Source: Portunus trituberculatus | Lineage: Eukaryota; Arthropoda; Malacostraca; Decapoda; Portunidae | Assembly: GCF_017591435.1 (NCBI RefSeq) | Contig: NC_059287.1 | Span: forward strand, 7,577,875 to 7,641,874 | DNA length: 64,000 nucleotides | Direction: 5' to 3' | Shown: positions 10,290-20,010 of the stretch, one piece after another | Layout: each line of letters starts with the position of its first letter | Position numbering within the stretch: the first letter of the stretch is position 1 | Notes under the pieces: generated by a model | Seen by the model: the letters and a program-made list of their open reading frames with translations, nothing else | What the model was told of the DNA's origin: nothing | Databases searched by the model: none | Position numbers and translations under genes: made by a program

Positions 10290-10688
10290 AAATAACAACA
10301 AAAATCATGCCAGGACTAAAGGACCTAACATATGAAGAAAGGTTGACGGAAACGGGATTGCCAACCTTACAAGATAGAAGAGAATGAGGAAACTTAATAA
10401 CAATGTATAAAATAGTAAATGGCATGAAAATATTGACAAGGAAGACCTGGTGCTGATGACTGAGAAGCTGGAAGGACAAGAGGACATGTAAAGAAGATTA
10501 GGATGAGCAAATGTGTGAAGGATATTAGAAAATAGTTTTCCACATAGAATGATGGAAAAGTGGAATGCACTGAGTGATGAAGTCGTTACAGCACATAATG
10601 TGCATAACTTTAAAGAAAAATAGGATAAATGGAGACATGGAGACAGGACACTATGAGACCTGCTCAAACCCTGTACAATATAACTAGG
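10290..10688 (+). pseudogene. Decayed LINE-A-type 3' fragment
   Basis: With frame shifts this reads IMPGLKDLTYEERLTETGL, LQDRR, LITMYKIVNGM and FPHRMMEKWNALSDEVV, then a 3' end CAAACCCTGTACAATATAACTAGGTAAATAC and AC units (two joined short motifs of the family 3' end). It is the same C-terminal segment as the preceding fragment but more diverged, so it is an older or different subfamily insertion in the same orientation. Confidence 0.65.
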
Positions 10689-10706
10689 TAAATACACACA
10701 CACACG
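10689..10706. repeat. Short (AC)n tail of the 10290-10688 fragment
   Basis: AC units after CTAGGTAAATAC, passing into ACGCACAAATCCGACC. The following 30 or so bases resemble those after the other LINE-A 3' end at 18617. Confidence 0.8.
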
Positions 10707-10939
10707 CACAAATCCGACCCCTGAACCACACGCTCATAACACTGCCCCTCCCCTCTTTAAGAAGGCCAATCTGGCTGTTCTAGTTCCACTCATGCAACTG
10801 TAAGCATACCATGCATACACCAACATTTCAAATAGTATAACTAAAATGCAAAACATTATAGAGTATTTACACTGTCATCGACAACATAATCTATTATCCA
10901 CTGTGGTGCCTGTCTTTCACGTCATGGTTGCCCATCCTC

Positions 10940-12240
10940 CTTGTTTATGAACAGCTCTATCCTACAGAACAGTCCGTATCATCTCCAGCTGCTTTGGCAA
11001 ATGATTCTTCAGCAGGATCATCCGTGCCATGCTCAAACTCTTCCACACTCCCCTCCACATGTGACTGACTTTCACTTTCCTCCTCACTACCTTCTTCACC
11101 TTCATTACCTTCCTCTCCCTAGGAGAACGACCCTGATATGCCCACAAACACTCTACATGAATCACTTGTGTCCATCTGTGATGCCCTCGATGAATTTTGT
11201 AGGTCACTTCTGACAGGACCTGCCATACCTCATAGGGATCCTCCCATGCATTCTAAAGTTTAGGCAAGAATTCTTTCTTGTGGAGTGGGTTTATGTAGCC
11301 ATACGCTATCACCAGCATTGTATTTCTGTTCCCTTGACTGCCAATCATAACGTATCTTCATACAGTGCCCAGCAGTCCTCATGTGGTTCAAGCCAGTCGA
11401 TGTGCAGCATGCAGTCCATCTTGAAGTGTCTGCACATAGGTTGATGTCACATAGTCGGCAACTTCTTGAGGAGGGCGGCCCATAGCAAAGTCTATCAGGA
11501 ACTGTAGTTCCCGACTGAACATCAGCCTGGCAGGGGGGTGTGCCACTGCCTTGTGTTGGGCAGGGTGGTATGCCATTAAGAGGGTCTGCAGCTTCACGTC
11601 CTACTCCTGCTGATCACAGCTGAAATACTTGGCCACCTCCTGGATCAGCGTCCTGTTAAATTGCTCGACCAGACTATCAGACTGAGGCTAAATAGGGATA
11701 GTACAAGTCTTCTTGACTCCCAGCAACTGACAACACTCCTGAAACACAATGGACACAAATTCTCACCCCTGGTCTGAGTGTAGTTCCCGCCACACCCCAA
11801 AGCATGTGATGAAACTATTCACCAGAGCCTCTGCCACTGTCTCCATCTCATGACTGGGAAGGGCGTAGGCCTCAGGCCATTTGGTGAAGTAGTCCATTAT
11901 CACACAAAATGATTCCCATAGGTGATGATGGGTAGGGTCCAGATGATATCCACTGCCACCCTTTCCAAGGGTGCGCCAACTTAACACTCACACAGTAGGT
12001 CTCTCCTAAGATCCCACGGTAGCAACACCACCTAGTAACTGTCATCCATGTGAATCGTCCCACCGATGTTGTGGCACTACACCCTCTAGGCCATCGGCCA
12101 GCCAGAGCACTATGGAGAAGTCTCAATCCACTCCAGCAGGGGAGTAAGGTCCTCATCCTCCCTCTGTTTTTGCTGCCACTTTCCCTCGGCATTCAGAGTC
12201 CCCCAGATCTGCAGCTGTAGACACACCAGACTTTCCTCTT
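10940..12240 (-). pseudogene. Gypsy integrase
   Basis: Integrase inserts the element cDNA into chromosomes. The core is readable at 11763-11987 (DYFTKWPEAYALPSHE, then CFGVWRELHSDQG), holding the first two catalytic aspartates. The C-terminal part is at 11388-11597 (TLLMAYHPAQHKAVAHPP, LMFSRELQF) and 10962-11300 (PYEVWQVLS, VTYKIHRGHHRWTQVIHVE, LWAYQG). The third acidic residue region (LVEQFNRTL) is visible only with shifts near 11650-11690. The N-terminal HHCC zinc domain near 12200-12260 retains CPYC-like cysteines but is degraded. Confidence 0.75.
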
Positions 12241-13660
12241 TCTTCAAACAATATGGGCATTCTGGTTCACATGGACAGCAGCTCTGGCTGTCAGCATTGT
12301 TATGGACAAGACCAGAGCAATATTTTATCCCCTAGTGGTACTGTTCAAGGTGACCCAGCCATCATGCTAGTTGTCCTTCTGGGGTCTTGAGATTCTTCAG
12401 CCACTGCAGGGCAGAGTAATCTGTATGGATGGTGAAGTTGGCACCATATAAATAGGGATGGACATGCTCAGTGCTCCTTACTACTACCACCACTTCCTTG
12501 CGGGTCACACATTAGTTCTGTTCAGGACCAGTGAAACTTGCAATGTAGTATGCTACTAAATGTTCCAGTCCACCCTTCACCTGTGACAAGATAGCACCAA
12601 GGCCCTCAGCACTGAGATTGGTATCCAACAGGTAAGAACTGGATGATAGGGAGGTACTGAGGCCTCAATTAGGGCCTGCTTTAGATTGTCAAAAGTTTCC
12701 TGACAGGTCCCACTCCAATTGAAATGTGCACTCTTTCTTGTGAGTTGGTGGATGGGAAAGCTGATGCTGGAAAATTCAGGGACGAATCTCCTGTAGTAAG
12801 TGTAGAGACTCACAAAATTGCATACATCTGGCACACTAGTGGGCACAGGCTAATCTTGCACTGCCGCTACTTTGTGGGGATCTGTTCTAACCCTGTCTCT
12901 GCCGACCACATGGCCAAGGAACGGTACCTCAGAATGGAAGAGGAGGCACTTTTTAAGGTTGAGTTTTAAGTTAGCAGCCCTCAGCCAACAGAGCACCTCT
13001 TCTAGCCTCTCCATGGCCTCCTCAAAGGTGGCCCCGAAGATACGCATGATCAAGGTACACAAGGGACATTCTCCACTGCAACCTCTCCAAAAGCCTCTCC
13101 ATAAGATGTTAAGCAGCTAAGGGTCTTGCACAGACCAAAGGGCATAATGGAAAACTGCCAAAGCCCCTGGCAAAATGAGAAGGTTGTCTTAACCTTATCT
13201 TCTGCCACTTCTACCTGATGGTAGTCAGACTTGAGGTTATGTGTGGAGAACCACCAGGCGATGGTCAGAGTACCTAAGTTGTTGTCAATGCAGGGCAAGG
13301 GATAAGAATCCTTCTCTGTTGCATCACTGAGTGCTCTGTATTCCACACAGAATTGTTTATTTCATCCTTTTAGTCAATAACATCATGGGAAATGACCACA
13401 GAGTTTCAGATCTTTCAATCACTCCTTGTGCCTTAAGCTCTTCCACAGCACGTTGCATCTCTTCCCGTTTGGCTAGACCGATCCTCCAAGGTGGGAGTTT
13501 TGACTGGTAGAGTGACTCCGGCTCTAATATGGTGCTTTACGTGCTCCGTATGACCCAGGTAAGGATCGTTCTTACTGAATACATCAGTGTTCCTTCTAAG
13601 GGTGCTCCGCAGAACCTTGCACTGTTGCTGATCAAGGTGGGTGATTCTCCTTTGCAACAG
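12241..13660 (-). pseudogene. Gypsy reverse transcriptase and RNase H
   Basis: 13657-13433 is the region before the fingers. 13346-13050 carries YRALSDATEKDSYPLPCID and FSFCQGLWQFSIMPFGL. The YLDD box near 13048-13060 reads YLDH in the frame that keeps the motif, so the second aspartate is lost. 13062-12850 gives LKLNLKKCLLFHSEVPFLGH, the thumb. 12846-12577 gives VCNFVSLYTYYRRFVPEFS and FNWSGTCQETFDNLKQAL, the connection. The RNase H remnant at about 12360-12530 reads TIHTDYSALQWLKNLK in one frame. Frames alternate every 200-300 bases. Confidence 0.75.
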
Positions 13661-13707
13661 GTCAGGCCAGGTAGAGTCTCATCAGCAACCAGCCCATTCT
13701 TTCCACA

Positions 13708-14215
13708 TTACTCTCTCTGATAAGTGGACTTCCTACAGCTGTTTGCCTGTTCCAGTGGACCGGAGTACTCTTTCGCACCTTCCTTCCCAGCAGTCTTTTT
13801 GGCTGACTTACTGGGCACTCTAGACTGTGTTTCTGGTGCAAGATGCACTTGTCCCACTGTTGTTACCACAGTTAGGTCAGCTCCTAATGACAAGGGCACC
13901 TTGTCTCCAAGTATTATCAACTTCTGGTTCCACAAGTTGACACATGCTCCAACCTTTATCAGGTAGTCTAGAGACTCTAGACCAAGGAGGCAGCAGGGAT
14001 CCTTAATCTTTGAGATGTACAAAGGAAGGACTTCCTCGCTGACCCAATGCTGAGTCACACTTTCACGGGGCCCCTAAGTGATACAGAGTGCCCTGTGACT
14101 CCACATAACAACTGTGATGTTTCCGGGAGGCCTCCCACTGGTAACACTCTTGACAACAGGATAGTCCTTTCAGCACCTATGTCCACTACCATACTACCAT
14201 CTGGCACAGTTTTCC
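13708..14215 (-). pseudogene. Gypsy aspartic protease region
   Basis: On the minus strand near 14170-14200 the sequence reads VVDIGAERTILLSR, corresponding to the D(T/S)GA active-site loop of retropepsins with Ile at the Thr/Ser position. It continues through GLPETSQLLCGVTGHSVSL to CCLLGLESLDYLIKVGA and VPLSLGADLTVVT (14058-13708), the conserved ILGLDFL-like C-terminal half. The enzyme would cleave the Gag-Pol polyprotein. Shifts near 14050 break the frame. Confidence 0.6.
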
Positions 14216-14265
14216 ATCTACAGTCCCTGTCACTTCAATAATTGGAGCAGTATCACAATGGTAAA

Positions 14266-15000
14266 TTACACAGCATGGGGCACAAAAGAAATGGGCTGGG
14301 CTTCGGCCCCTCTGTCTAGTTCGACTTTGTTTCTCACCTGCACAATGTCTATGTCTAGTTTGGCTTTGTTTCCCACCTGTACAATGTCCTTGAAGGTACT
14401 GTAGGCAACTGAGAAATGGAAGTGATGACCAAAGTTTACACAACATAGCTGAATGGCTTCTACTGGTGGGGTTTTGATGGAACTCTCCTTTTGCCCCTTT
14501 TTACACTCGCTGTGCCCATCCCTTCTCTCACCACACCCCCAGCAGGAGCCACAGAAGCCAGTACCACCTCCATAAACTTGTGTCTCTGTTGGTTTCTTTA
14601 CATACAGTTGAAGTTCCCAGTCCTGTAGTGCGTCCACAAAGTAGTCCCATGTCAGGGTAGTCACCATGTCCTCTGCTGCCATGGGATAGGCGTGGCAGAC
14701 AAGCGTTTCCAATTCCTCAGCAAGCTGGGGGAAGAGGCTCACCCCTGCCCCGTATCCTGGTCTCAAGGCAAGCCTGATATGCCTCCACCAGTTGGTGTTG
14801 ACCAAACCTTCCCTGCTGGACCCCCACCAAACTGGAGTATTTCTTTTGCTGTACTGGTGTTAGGTGGGCCAGCATCCCTAGTGCTGGCCCCCAAAGGGTA
14901 TCTAGGAGCTGCTGGGCCCTTTCCTGATTGTACCAGCATTTTGCATCTGCCAGGGGTTCAAGTTGGGCCATGCATGCCTCCTAAGCCACTTTCCCATCTA
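14266..15000 (-). pseudogene. Gypsy gag
   Basis: Two overlapping frames make the capsid region: 14971-14717 (AQLEPLADAKCWYNQERAQQ, LDTLWGPALGMLAHL, HQLVEAYQACLETRIRGRGE) and 14805-14266 (FPQLAEELETLVCHAYP, DYFVDALQDWELQLYVK). The end of the second has CGSCWGCGERRDGHSEC, a damaged CCHC zinc knuckle with wrong spacing before the histidine. Gag forms the particle that packages element RNA. The layout (alpha-helical capsid, then knuckle) is that of gypsy elements. The frame is shifted near 14720-14800 and stops are present upstream. Confidence 0.65.
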
Positions 15001-15570
15001 ACTCTGACAGCTTTTACCTTGACCTTATGCAGCCTGAGGGGAAAGTGACTATGTGGGGAACACGGGGATGTGTGGTGGTGAGAGCGAGCAGGGGATTGGT
15101 AACAGCATCCTGGTTTGGTTCCATACCTCCTCTGTTCCCAGTCTAGCACTGGCACCAACAGGGAAGTCATGTCCCTCCCCCAAACCTTAATTGGCCCACC
15201 TTAGTCATCTTCCTCTGCAGGTTCTGAGGTACTCCTCTGGTGGCCCTGAAGGTCACTGATGGCCATCAACTGTGTCCTCACCTCTCACCACAGACCAACT
15301 ACTTCCTCCTGAAGCACCTCACACACACCATCAGAATAACACGCCTCTTACCGCATTTCAGTCAATCCATGTCGCACAACATTCTGCGCTTCAATCAGCA
15401 AATTATTGACACTTTCACTGTTGTGATTCAGTCTTATTATCATGCTTTTCAGATACTCCATCACATCTTGTCTGTTTTCAGCATGCAAATCAATATCTAT
15501 GTGCACTTCATTCGACCCCGCCATCCTTGCCTTTGTTCTTCCAGGCCAGCCAAAATGTCACACATTAATG

Positions 15571-15589
15571 ATTCCCACTCCTGACACCA
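15571..15589 (-). promoter_or_regulatory. Gypsy primer binding site matching tRNA-Leu 3' end
   Basis: The minus strand reads TGGTGTCAGGAGTGGGAAT. TGG followed by TGTCAGGAGTGGGA is complementary to the CCA end and 3' acceptor/T-arm of leucine tRNAs as I know them. It lies upstream of gag in the correct position, so it marks the end of the 5' LTR within a few bases (near 15590-15593). Confidence 0.7.
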
Positions 15590-15592
15590 AGT

Positions 15593-15934
15593 TGTTGAAC
15601 TGTCAGCCTTTCCAAGGGTGTCAAGAGACCATTGGTTGAAGTATGGCAACAAAACAGACCCACTTCCCTGGATGAGACTGGACTCAGTGTGTGCATGTAG
15701 GCAGACCACTCCTTTTCTTCCCAGTTTCCTCAGGCTCAGAAAAACATTGTAAATCCTCCCTTGCGCTTATTTCCGTACAAGTTCTAAGGACAGGTACCGC
15801 TTGTAGTGGTGAGAGGCAAGGAGGTAGTGAAAGAGCTTCTAGCTATTGCCCTGAGTGACTTGCCCACTGTAGCTACCTCACCACTTCACCTCCAAACACA
15901 CATGCACAAACAAGGACACAGGACAGGAGGGTCA
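15593..15934 (-). repeat. Probable 5' LTR remnant of the gypsy element
   Basis: It sits immediately outside the primer binding site, and its inner edge reads TGTTGAAC on the + strand, compatible with an LTR end (TG...CA). It is cut at about 15935 by a LINE-A-related fragment. No matching 3' LTR was found near 10940 by eye, so its extent is unproven. Confidence 0.35.
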
Positions 15935-16322
15935 TGTGTGTCGAACTTATTAAATTTCTACTCAAGAGTAACAGAAGGACTGGAAAAGCAGAGATGGATG
16001 GGTGGACACAGTATACTTGGACATAAAAAAGGCTTTTGGTAAGGTCCCTCATGGCAGACTATCTTAAAAATTAGAGAGCATTGGAGGACTGAGAAAAACT
16101 TTGTTTGATTGGATAAGGGATTATTTCAAGGACCGAGAGATGAGAACTGTGATCAGAGATACACACTCATCTTGGGGTAAAGTAACAAGTGGAGTGCCAC
16201 AAGGGTCAGTGTTAGCCCCTATTATGTTCCAGGTATAAGTAAATGACATTCAAAATGGGGTAAACAGTTATATTAATTTGTTTGCTGATGATGCAAAATT
16301 CCTAAGAGTAATCAAAATCTTA
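15935..16322 (+). pseudogene. LINE-A-related reverse transcriptase palm fragment
   Basis: The frames join as VSNLLNFYSRVTEG, then DGWVDTVYLDIKKAFGKVPHG (catalytic aspartate; D to G three residues after the KKAF), then SSWGKVTSGVPQGSVLAPIM and INLFADDAKFLRVIK with an intact FADD box near 16277-16290. A stop at about 16066 and a frame change near 15990 make it non-functional. It is truncated on both sides and lacks the tail. It lies against the gypsy LTR remnant. Confidence 0.7.
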
Positions 16323-16899
16323 CACTCATCTAGTTCACTCACCTAGTGGGCTTCCCCAACTAAGGTAGAAGCCACATTTTGCTGTTGTGCCAGCCCCAAA
16401 TAAATATACAAACCACAAAGACAGTACTATAATTCTGGGTTGGAAAGTGCAAGATATGCAGCAGGAAGTACAAACACAATCAAGAGAGAATAGAGATGGA
16501 TTAGATTGATTAGGTACAAATAAACTCAACAATTAACAGTATTGGAAAAGAGTGTCACCCAGGTGTGTGGCTAAAGATGTTTTGAAAATAGTGACACTCT
16601 AGGAAGAAATGACACTCTGTGGTAAGGAATTCCAAGTATTAATGCTTCGAATACTAAATGATCTTCTTATGTCTAATAGGGAGTGTACAGATTAAGTTTT
16701 ATACTGGTCTTCTCATATAGTTAAAAGGGGAACAGTGGAATAAGTCTTCAGGCTTTATCGATGAAACACCATGGAAAATATATATAGCTTTTTTAAAAAT
16801 TTCCCTACATATTTGAAGAATTTCCTTAAATCTAAGGATATTTCCTTAAATCAAGGGAAATTTCTCCAAATCTAGGAAAATATCCCTAAATGTAGGGAA
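16323..16899. other. Unassigned; short imperfect repeats at 16780-16895
   Basis: No gene was seen. From about 16795 to 16895 a motif like AATTTCCCTAAATCTAGGGA recurs about five times with changes, giving a direct and partly palindromic array of about 20-base units. It runs into the AACCT-rich repeat that follows. Confidence 0.45.
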
Positions 16900-17082
16900 G
16901 TTTTACATAACATAACCTTCCCCCTCTAGGACACTAACCTAACCATAACATAAACCTAGTTGGGGAAGCTGCACCTCCCCACACCCCCCTCCTAGAACAC
17001 TAACCTAACCCTAACATACACCTAACCTAACGTATCCTAACCAAGGGGGCTGCGCCCCCCCCACCCCACTAGAACACTAACC
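16900..17082. repeat. AACCT-rich interspersed repeat (left part)
   Basis: Contains CACTAACCTAACC, CATAAACCTAACC and GGGGCTGCGCCCCC-type blocks repeated about three times. The same repeat, on the other strand, occurs at 19750-20010 and continues here after 17825. The AACCT/TTAGG pentamers resemble the arthropod telomere unit but are embedded in a longer unit of roughly 80-90 bases, so this is a dispersed satellite-like repeat rather than a telomere. Confidence 0.6.
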
Positions 17083-17084
17083 TA

Positions 17085-17823
17085 TAGTCAAACCACACTC
17101 TGGAGTCACTTTGGGTGGGGTCGGAAAAGGGGACTTCCCAGCTACAATGCTGCCAAATCTCTCCCAGTACTAGGGCAATTAAAAAGGATTAGAGATCGCC
17201 TGACCCTTTTAAGCCTACACCACCCCACCACCTCTCTCTTCTCTCTCTCTCTCTGCATAATTTTGTAGAAAAGGGTAAAGAAAACTCCCAAAAAATTTTC
17301 TAAATAATATAACATATCTATTCTGCTTTCGACTTATTTTCCACACCACCACTGAGGTATAAGTCAAGGTTCTAAGAAGTAATTATATACATTGTATATA
17401 AGTTCCTTTTCTCGGCTGTGTATTGGTCCACCACGATTCGTGACACTTCCTTCCATCTTGCTGGGTGGGTGGCCAGGTGATGAATGAATGACCCTGACCC
17501 ACCTTAATCCCCGACCCCTGACCTGCCTGCCTTCCCAGACCTACCTGACAACCCAGCAAAATAGCATTGCCACGTGTCATGCTATTTATGTATGTATACT
17601 AATTGTTATTATCTATATTACAATACTACAGTGCATTCATAACACTACAAACCGTTATTGAATCTAAAAAAGTATTTAATGGGAAATAAAACATAAGAAT
17701 AATTAGTAAATAGGTGACGAATGACACGAAGTGATGTGTGTTGGGGCTGATTTGGCATAATGGCGAGCCGGGGATTTACCACAGCGTCCACACCCAAAGT
17801 GACTCCAGAGCGTGGTTTGACTA
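17085..17823. mobile_element. 739-bp MITE-like element with about 33-bp terminal inverted repeats
   Basis: The left end reads TAGTCAAACCACACTCTGGA and continues GTCACTTTGGGTG. The reverse complement of the right end is the same except for one G (CACG for CACA). Both sides are flanked by TA (17083-17084 and 17824-17825). Removing the element restores CTAACCTAACCCTAAC, exactly the surrounding AACCT repeat, so the TA duplication is well supported. A TA target suggests a Tc1/mariner-type or other TA-targeting transposase in trans. No transposase frame is inside. The interior includes a CT repeat near 17230-17255. Confidence 0.85.
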
Positions 17824-17839
17824 TAACCCTAACATTTTC

Positions 17840-18452
17840 TAGCCGGGGGGCGCAGCCCTCCCTGTACGTCCCCCTAGAACACTAACCTAACCCTAACATA
17901 AACCTAACCTAACATATCCTTGCTTTGGGGCTGCTTCCCCCACCCCACACCGGTTCTCTTATAGCTTCACACAATATGCCCTATCTCTACCAAAACCCCT
18001 CCTCACAATACCTTAATGAAAGGATGAATGAAGGTCCTGGCTGTGGTACATCCTCTTCTTGATTGTCGTTAAGTTCACTTGTCCTCCATGAGGACAGCAG
18101 GAGCAATGATTTCCCAGTAATCAAATTTGCAACCTTTACAACTAATGTCAATGGTGGCCATGGCTGAACTGCACTGACAGATGTCTTTGTGCACCTGTCT
18201 GCCCAACTGTGCCCCGCTTACCAATACATATAGCAAATTTCCATTGGGGCAGCTCGTGGTGCTAAGAGGTGGTGGCACGTCATTGAACAAAAGAACTATA
18301 GACACAATAAGAATCCTATTTAGTAGTTACCCACAAACCCCAGCTATAAACAAATGCAAGTCAGTGTACTGATCATTTCCGAGTGTGATGGAGCTCCATG
18401 GCTCGCCACAGCTTACTGGACTTCGAGAAAACTCGCCAAACACCACACATTC
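17840..18452. repeat. Left arm of a large inverted repeat
   Basis: About 600 bases that recur as the reverse complement at 18999-19870, with roughly 85 percent identity by eye, and separated by about 550 bases. The arm begins in the AACCT-rich repeat, runs through TTTGGGGCTGC, TTCATCCTTTC-like and CAATACATATAGCAAATTTCC-like blocks, and ends at CGCCAAACACCACACAT. A frame reading TIDTIR, then LFSSYPQTPAINKCKSV (18181-18372, +) is present in both arms, but its substitutions are mostly amino-acid changing, so it is not a convincing gene. It includes the MITE empty site at 18118-18119. Confidence 0.75.
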
Positions 18453-18582
18453 CCGGACCTATTGCAGGATTATTATTAATTTGCGAGAGGTAGTGTGCTT
18501 ACTGAAAATGTTGTAAATAGCAAGAACAACCTAAGGATGGTCAAAACTATCTAGAGTTTATTGTATGAAAATGTAACAGAAC

Positions 18583-18623
18583 CAAGCCCTGCTCAAACCC
18601 TGTACAATACAACTAGGTAAATA
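18583..18623 (+). repeat. Very short LINE-A 3' end
   Basis: Reads CCCTGCTCAAACCCTGTACA then ATACAACTAGGTAAATAC, the terminal segment of the LINE-A subfamily also seen at 10660-10696. Only about 40 bases of the element are present, so this is an extreme 5' truncation. Beyond it comes a CACGCTCAYAACACT flank shared with 10725-10741, then an AC repeat at 18668-18700. Confidence 0.6.
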
Positions 18624-18665
18624 CAAAGCTGAATTCAACACCTGAGCCGCACGCTCACAACACTA

Positions 18666-18845
<180 letters not shown>

Positions 18846-18998
18846 AGATTTATTTATTTATACAGTATTATTGCAGTTTCAGCCAATACACCACACGTAA
18901 CTATACACATTCTCACGGTCTACACCACACTTCTACGAGCATTTCTAACCCCATTTTACCCTATCAGAAATTAGCAATAACTTCAGCACAAGCCTTCA

Positions 18999-19870
18999 AA
19001 TGTGAGGTGTTCGACGAGTTTTCTCTAAGTCCAGCAAGTTGTGGCGAGCCACGGAGCTCCATCACACTCGGAAATGAACAGCACACTGACTTGCATTTGT
19101 TTATAGCTGGGGTTTGTGGGTAACTGCTGAATAGCATTCTTATTGTGTCTATAGTTCTTTTGTCCAATGACATGCCACCATCTCTTAACACCACAAGCTG
19201 TGCCAATGGGAATTTGCTATATGTATTTGTAGACGGGGCACAGCTGGGCAAACAGGTGCACAGAAACATCTGTGTGCGCAGTTCAGCCATGGCCACCAGT
19301 GACACTAGTTGTAAAGGTTGCGAATTTGATTACAGTCAACCCTCGGCTATCGCGACTTCCGTTATCGCGTTTTATTGCTATCACGCACCCATGAAAAGCT
19401 GCTAAAATTTCATTAATGCGACCTCAGATGCCTGCTATTGCGCGCCCAGCCATGACGTCATGGGATATCTGAGCGCTCATTAGCCAAAACCGCCTTCCTG
19501 CCAAGACCAATTCGGCTATCGCGTTTTCTGCTATAGCGCGGCTATTTCGGCCCCAATTGGGCGCAATAGCCGAGGGTTAAGTGTACTAGGAAATCATCGC
19601 TCCTGCGATGCAAGTCAGTGTACAATCGTGAAGAGGACCAGCCAGGACCTTCATCCTTTCGTTAAGGTATTGTGAGGAGGGGTATTGGTAGAGGTAGGGC
19701 ATATTGTGTGAAGCTATAAGAGAACTGATGGGGGAGGAGGGAAGTTGCCCCAAAGCAAGGATATGGTAGGTTAGGTTTATGTTAGGGTTAGGTTAGTGTT
19801 GCATGGGGGTCCGGAGGGTTTAGGTTAGGTTAGGTTACATTAGGTTAGGTTTATGTTAGGGTTAGGTTAG
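18999..19870. repeat. Right arm of the large inverted repeat, carrying a MITE
   Basis: Reverse complement of 17840-18452, starting at TGTGAGGTGTTCGACGAG. It is longer because a 251-bp element (19333-19583) is inserted. Its minus strand has a 113-codon frame (19305-18964) homologous to the short frame in the left arm. Its outer end merges with the TTAGG-rich repeat that continues to 20010. Confidence 0.75.
19333..19583. mobile_element. 251-bp MITE with pogo/Tigger-like ends
   Basis: The left end is CAGTCAACCCTCGGCTATCG. The reverse complement of the right end is CACTTAACCCTCGGCTATTG, giving a terminal inverted repeat of about 24 bases with a few mismatches. It is flanked by TA on both sides (19331-19332 and 19584-19585). 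The CAGT...CCCTCGG(C/T)TATCGCG start is the pattern I associate with pogo/Tigger-type elements, which also duplicate TA. The interior has repeated CTATCGCG motifs. No coding capacity. The homologous site in the left arm (18118-18119) lacks the insertion. Confidence 0.85.
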
Positions 19871-20010
19871 TGTTGTAGGGGTGTAGGGGGGGTCCGGAGG
19901 GTCGCAGCCCCCCCGGCTAAGTTAGGTTACATTAGGTTAGGTTAGTGTTGTAGGGGGGGTCTGGGGGAGCACAGCCCCCCGGTTAGGTTAGGTTACGTTA
20001 CGTTAGGTTT
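19750..20010. repeat. TTAGG-rich interspersed repeat
   Basis: About three units of roughly 80-90 bases with the core GGTTAGGTTAGTGTTG(T/C)A, then GGGGGTCCGGAGGG- or GGGTCTGGGGGAGCACAG-type GC blocks, interspersed with TTAGGTTTATGTTAGGGTTA. It is the reverse-complement relative of 16900-17082 and 17826-17940. It looks like a dispersed or minisatellite repeat containing telomere-like pentamers. Confidence 0.65.

Larger units (their letters stand above)
10940..15935 (-). mobile_element. Decayed Ty3/gypsy LTR retrotransposon
   Basis: On the minus strand the order is primer binding site, gag, protease, reverse transcriptase, RNase H and integrase, which is diagnostic of the Ty3/gypsy group (integrase last). 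Every domain is broken by stops and shifts, so it is an old, immobile copy. The primer binding site at 15571-15589 places the 5' LTR above 15590. The 3' LTR below about 10940 cannot be identified and may have been lost with the LINE-A fragments now there. A chromodomain is not evident; the integrase C-terminus shows the WxxPYEV and VIHVECLWAY pattern common in animal gypsy elements. Confidence 0.8.

Noticed and set aside
10725..10757. Gypsy polypurine tract and 3' LTR start
   Set aside because: The minus strand reads AAGAGGGGAGGGGCAG followed by TGTTATGAGCG, which looks right, but the same flank follows an unrelated LINE-A end at 18640 and does not match the putative 5' LTR at 15593.
16900..17082. 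A true telomere
   Set aside because: The pentamers are few, interrupted by GC-rich blocks, and occur in both orientations within internal sequence.
18964..19305. Host gene in the inverted-repeat arm
   Set aside because: The frame exists in both arms, but most differences change the amino acid and no family motif is visible.
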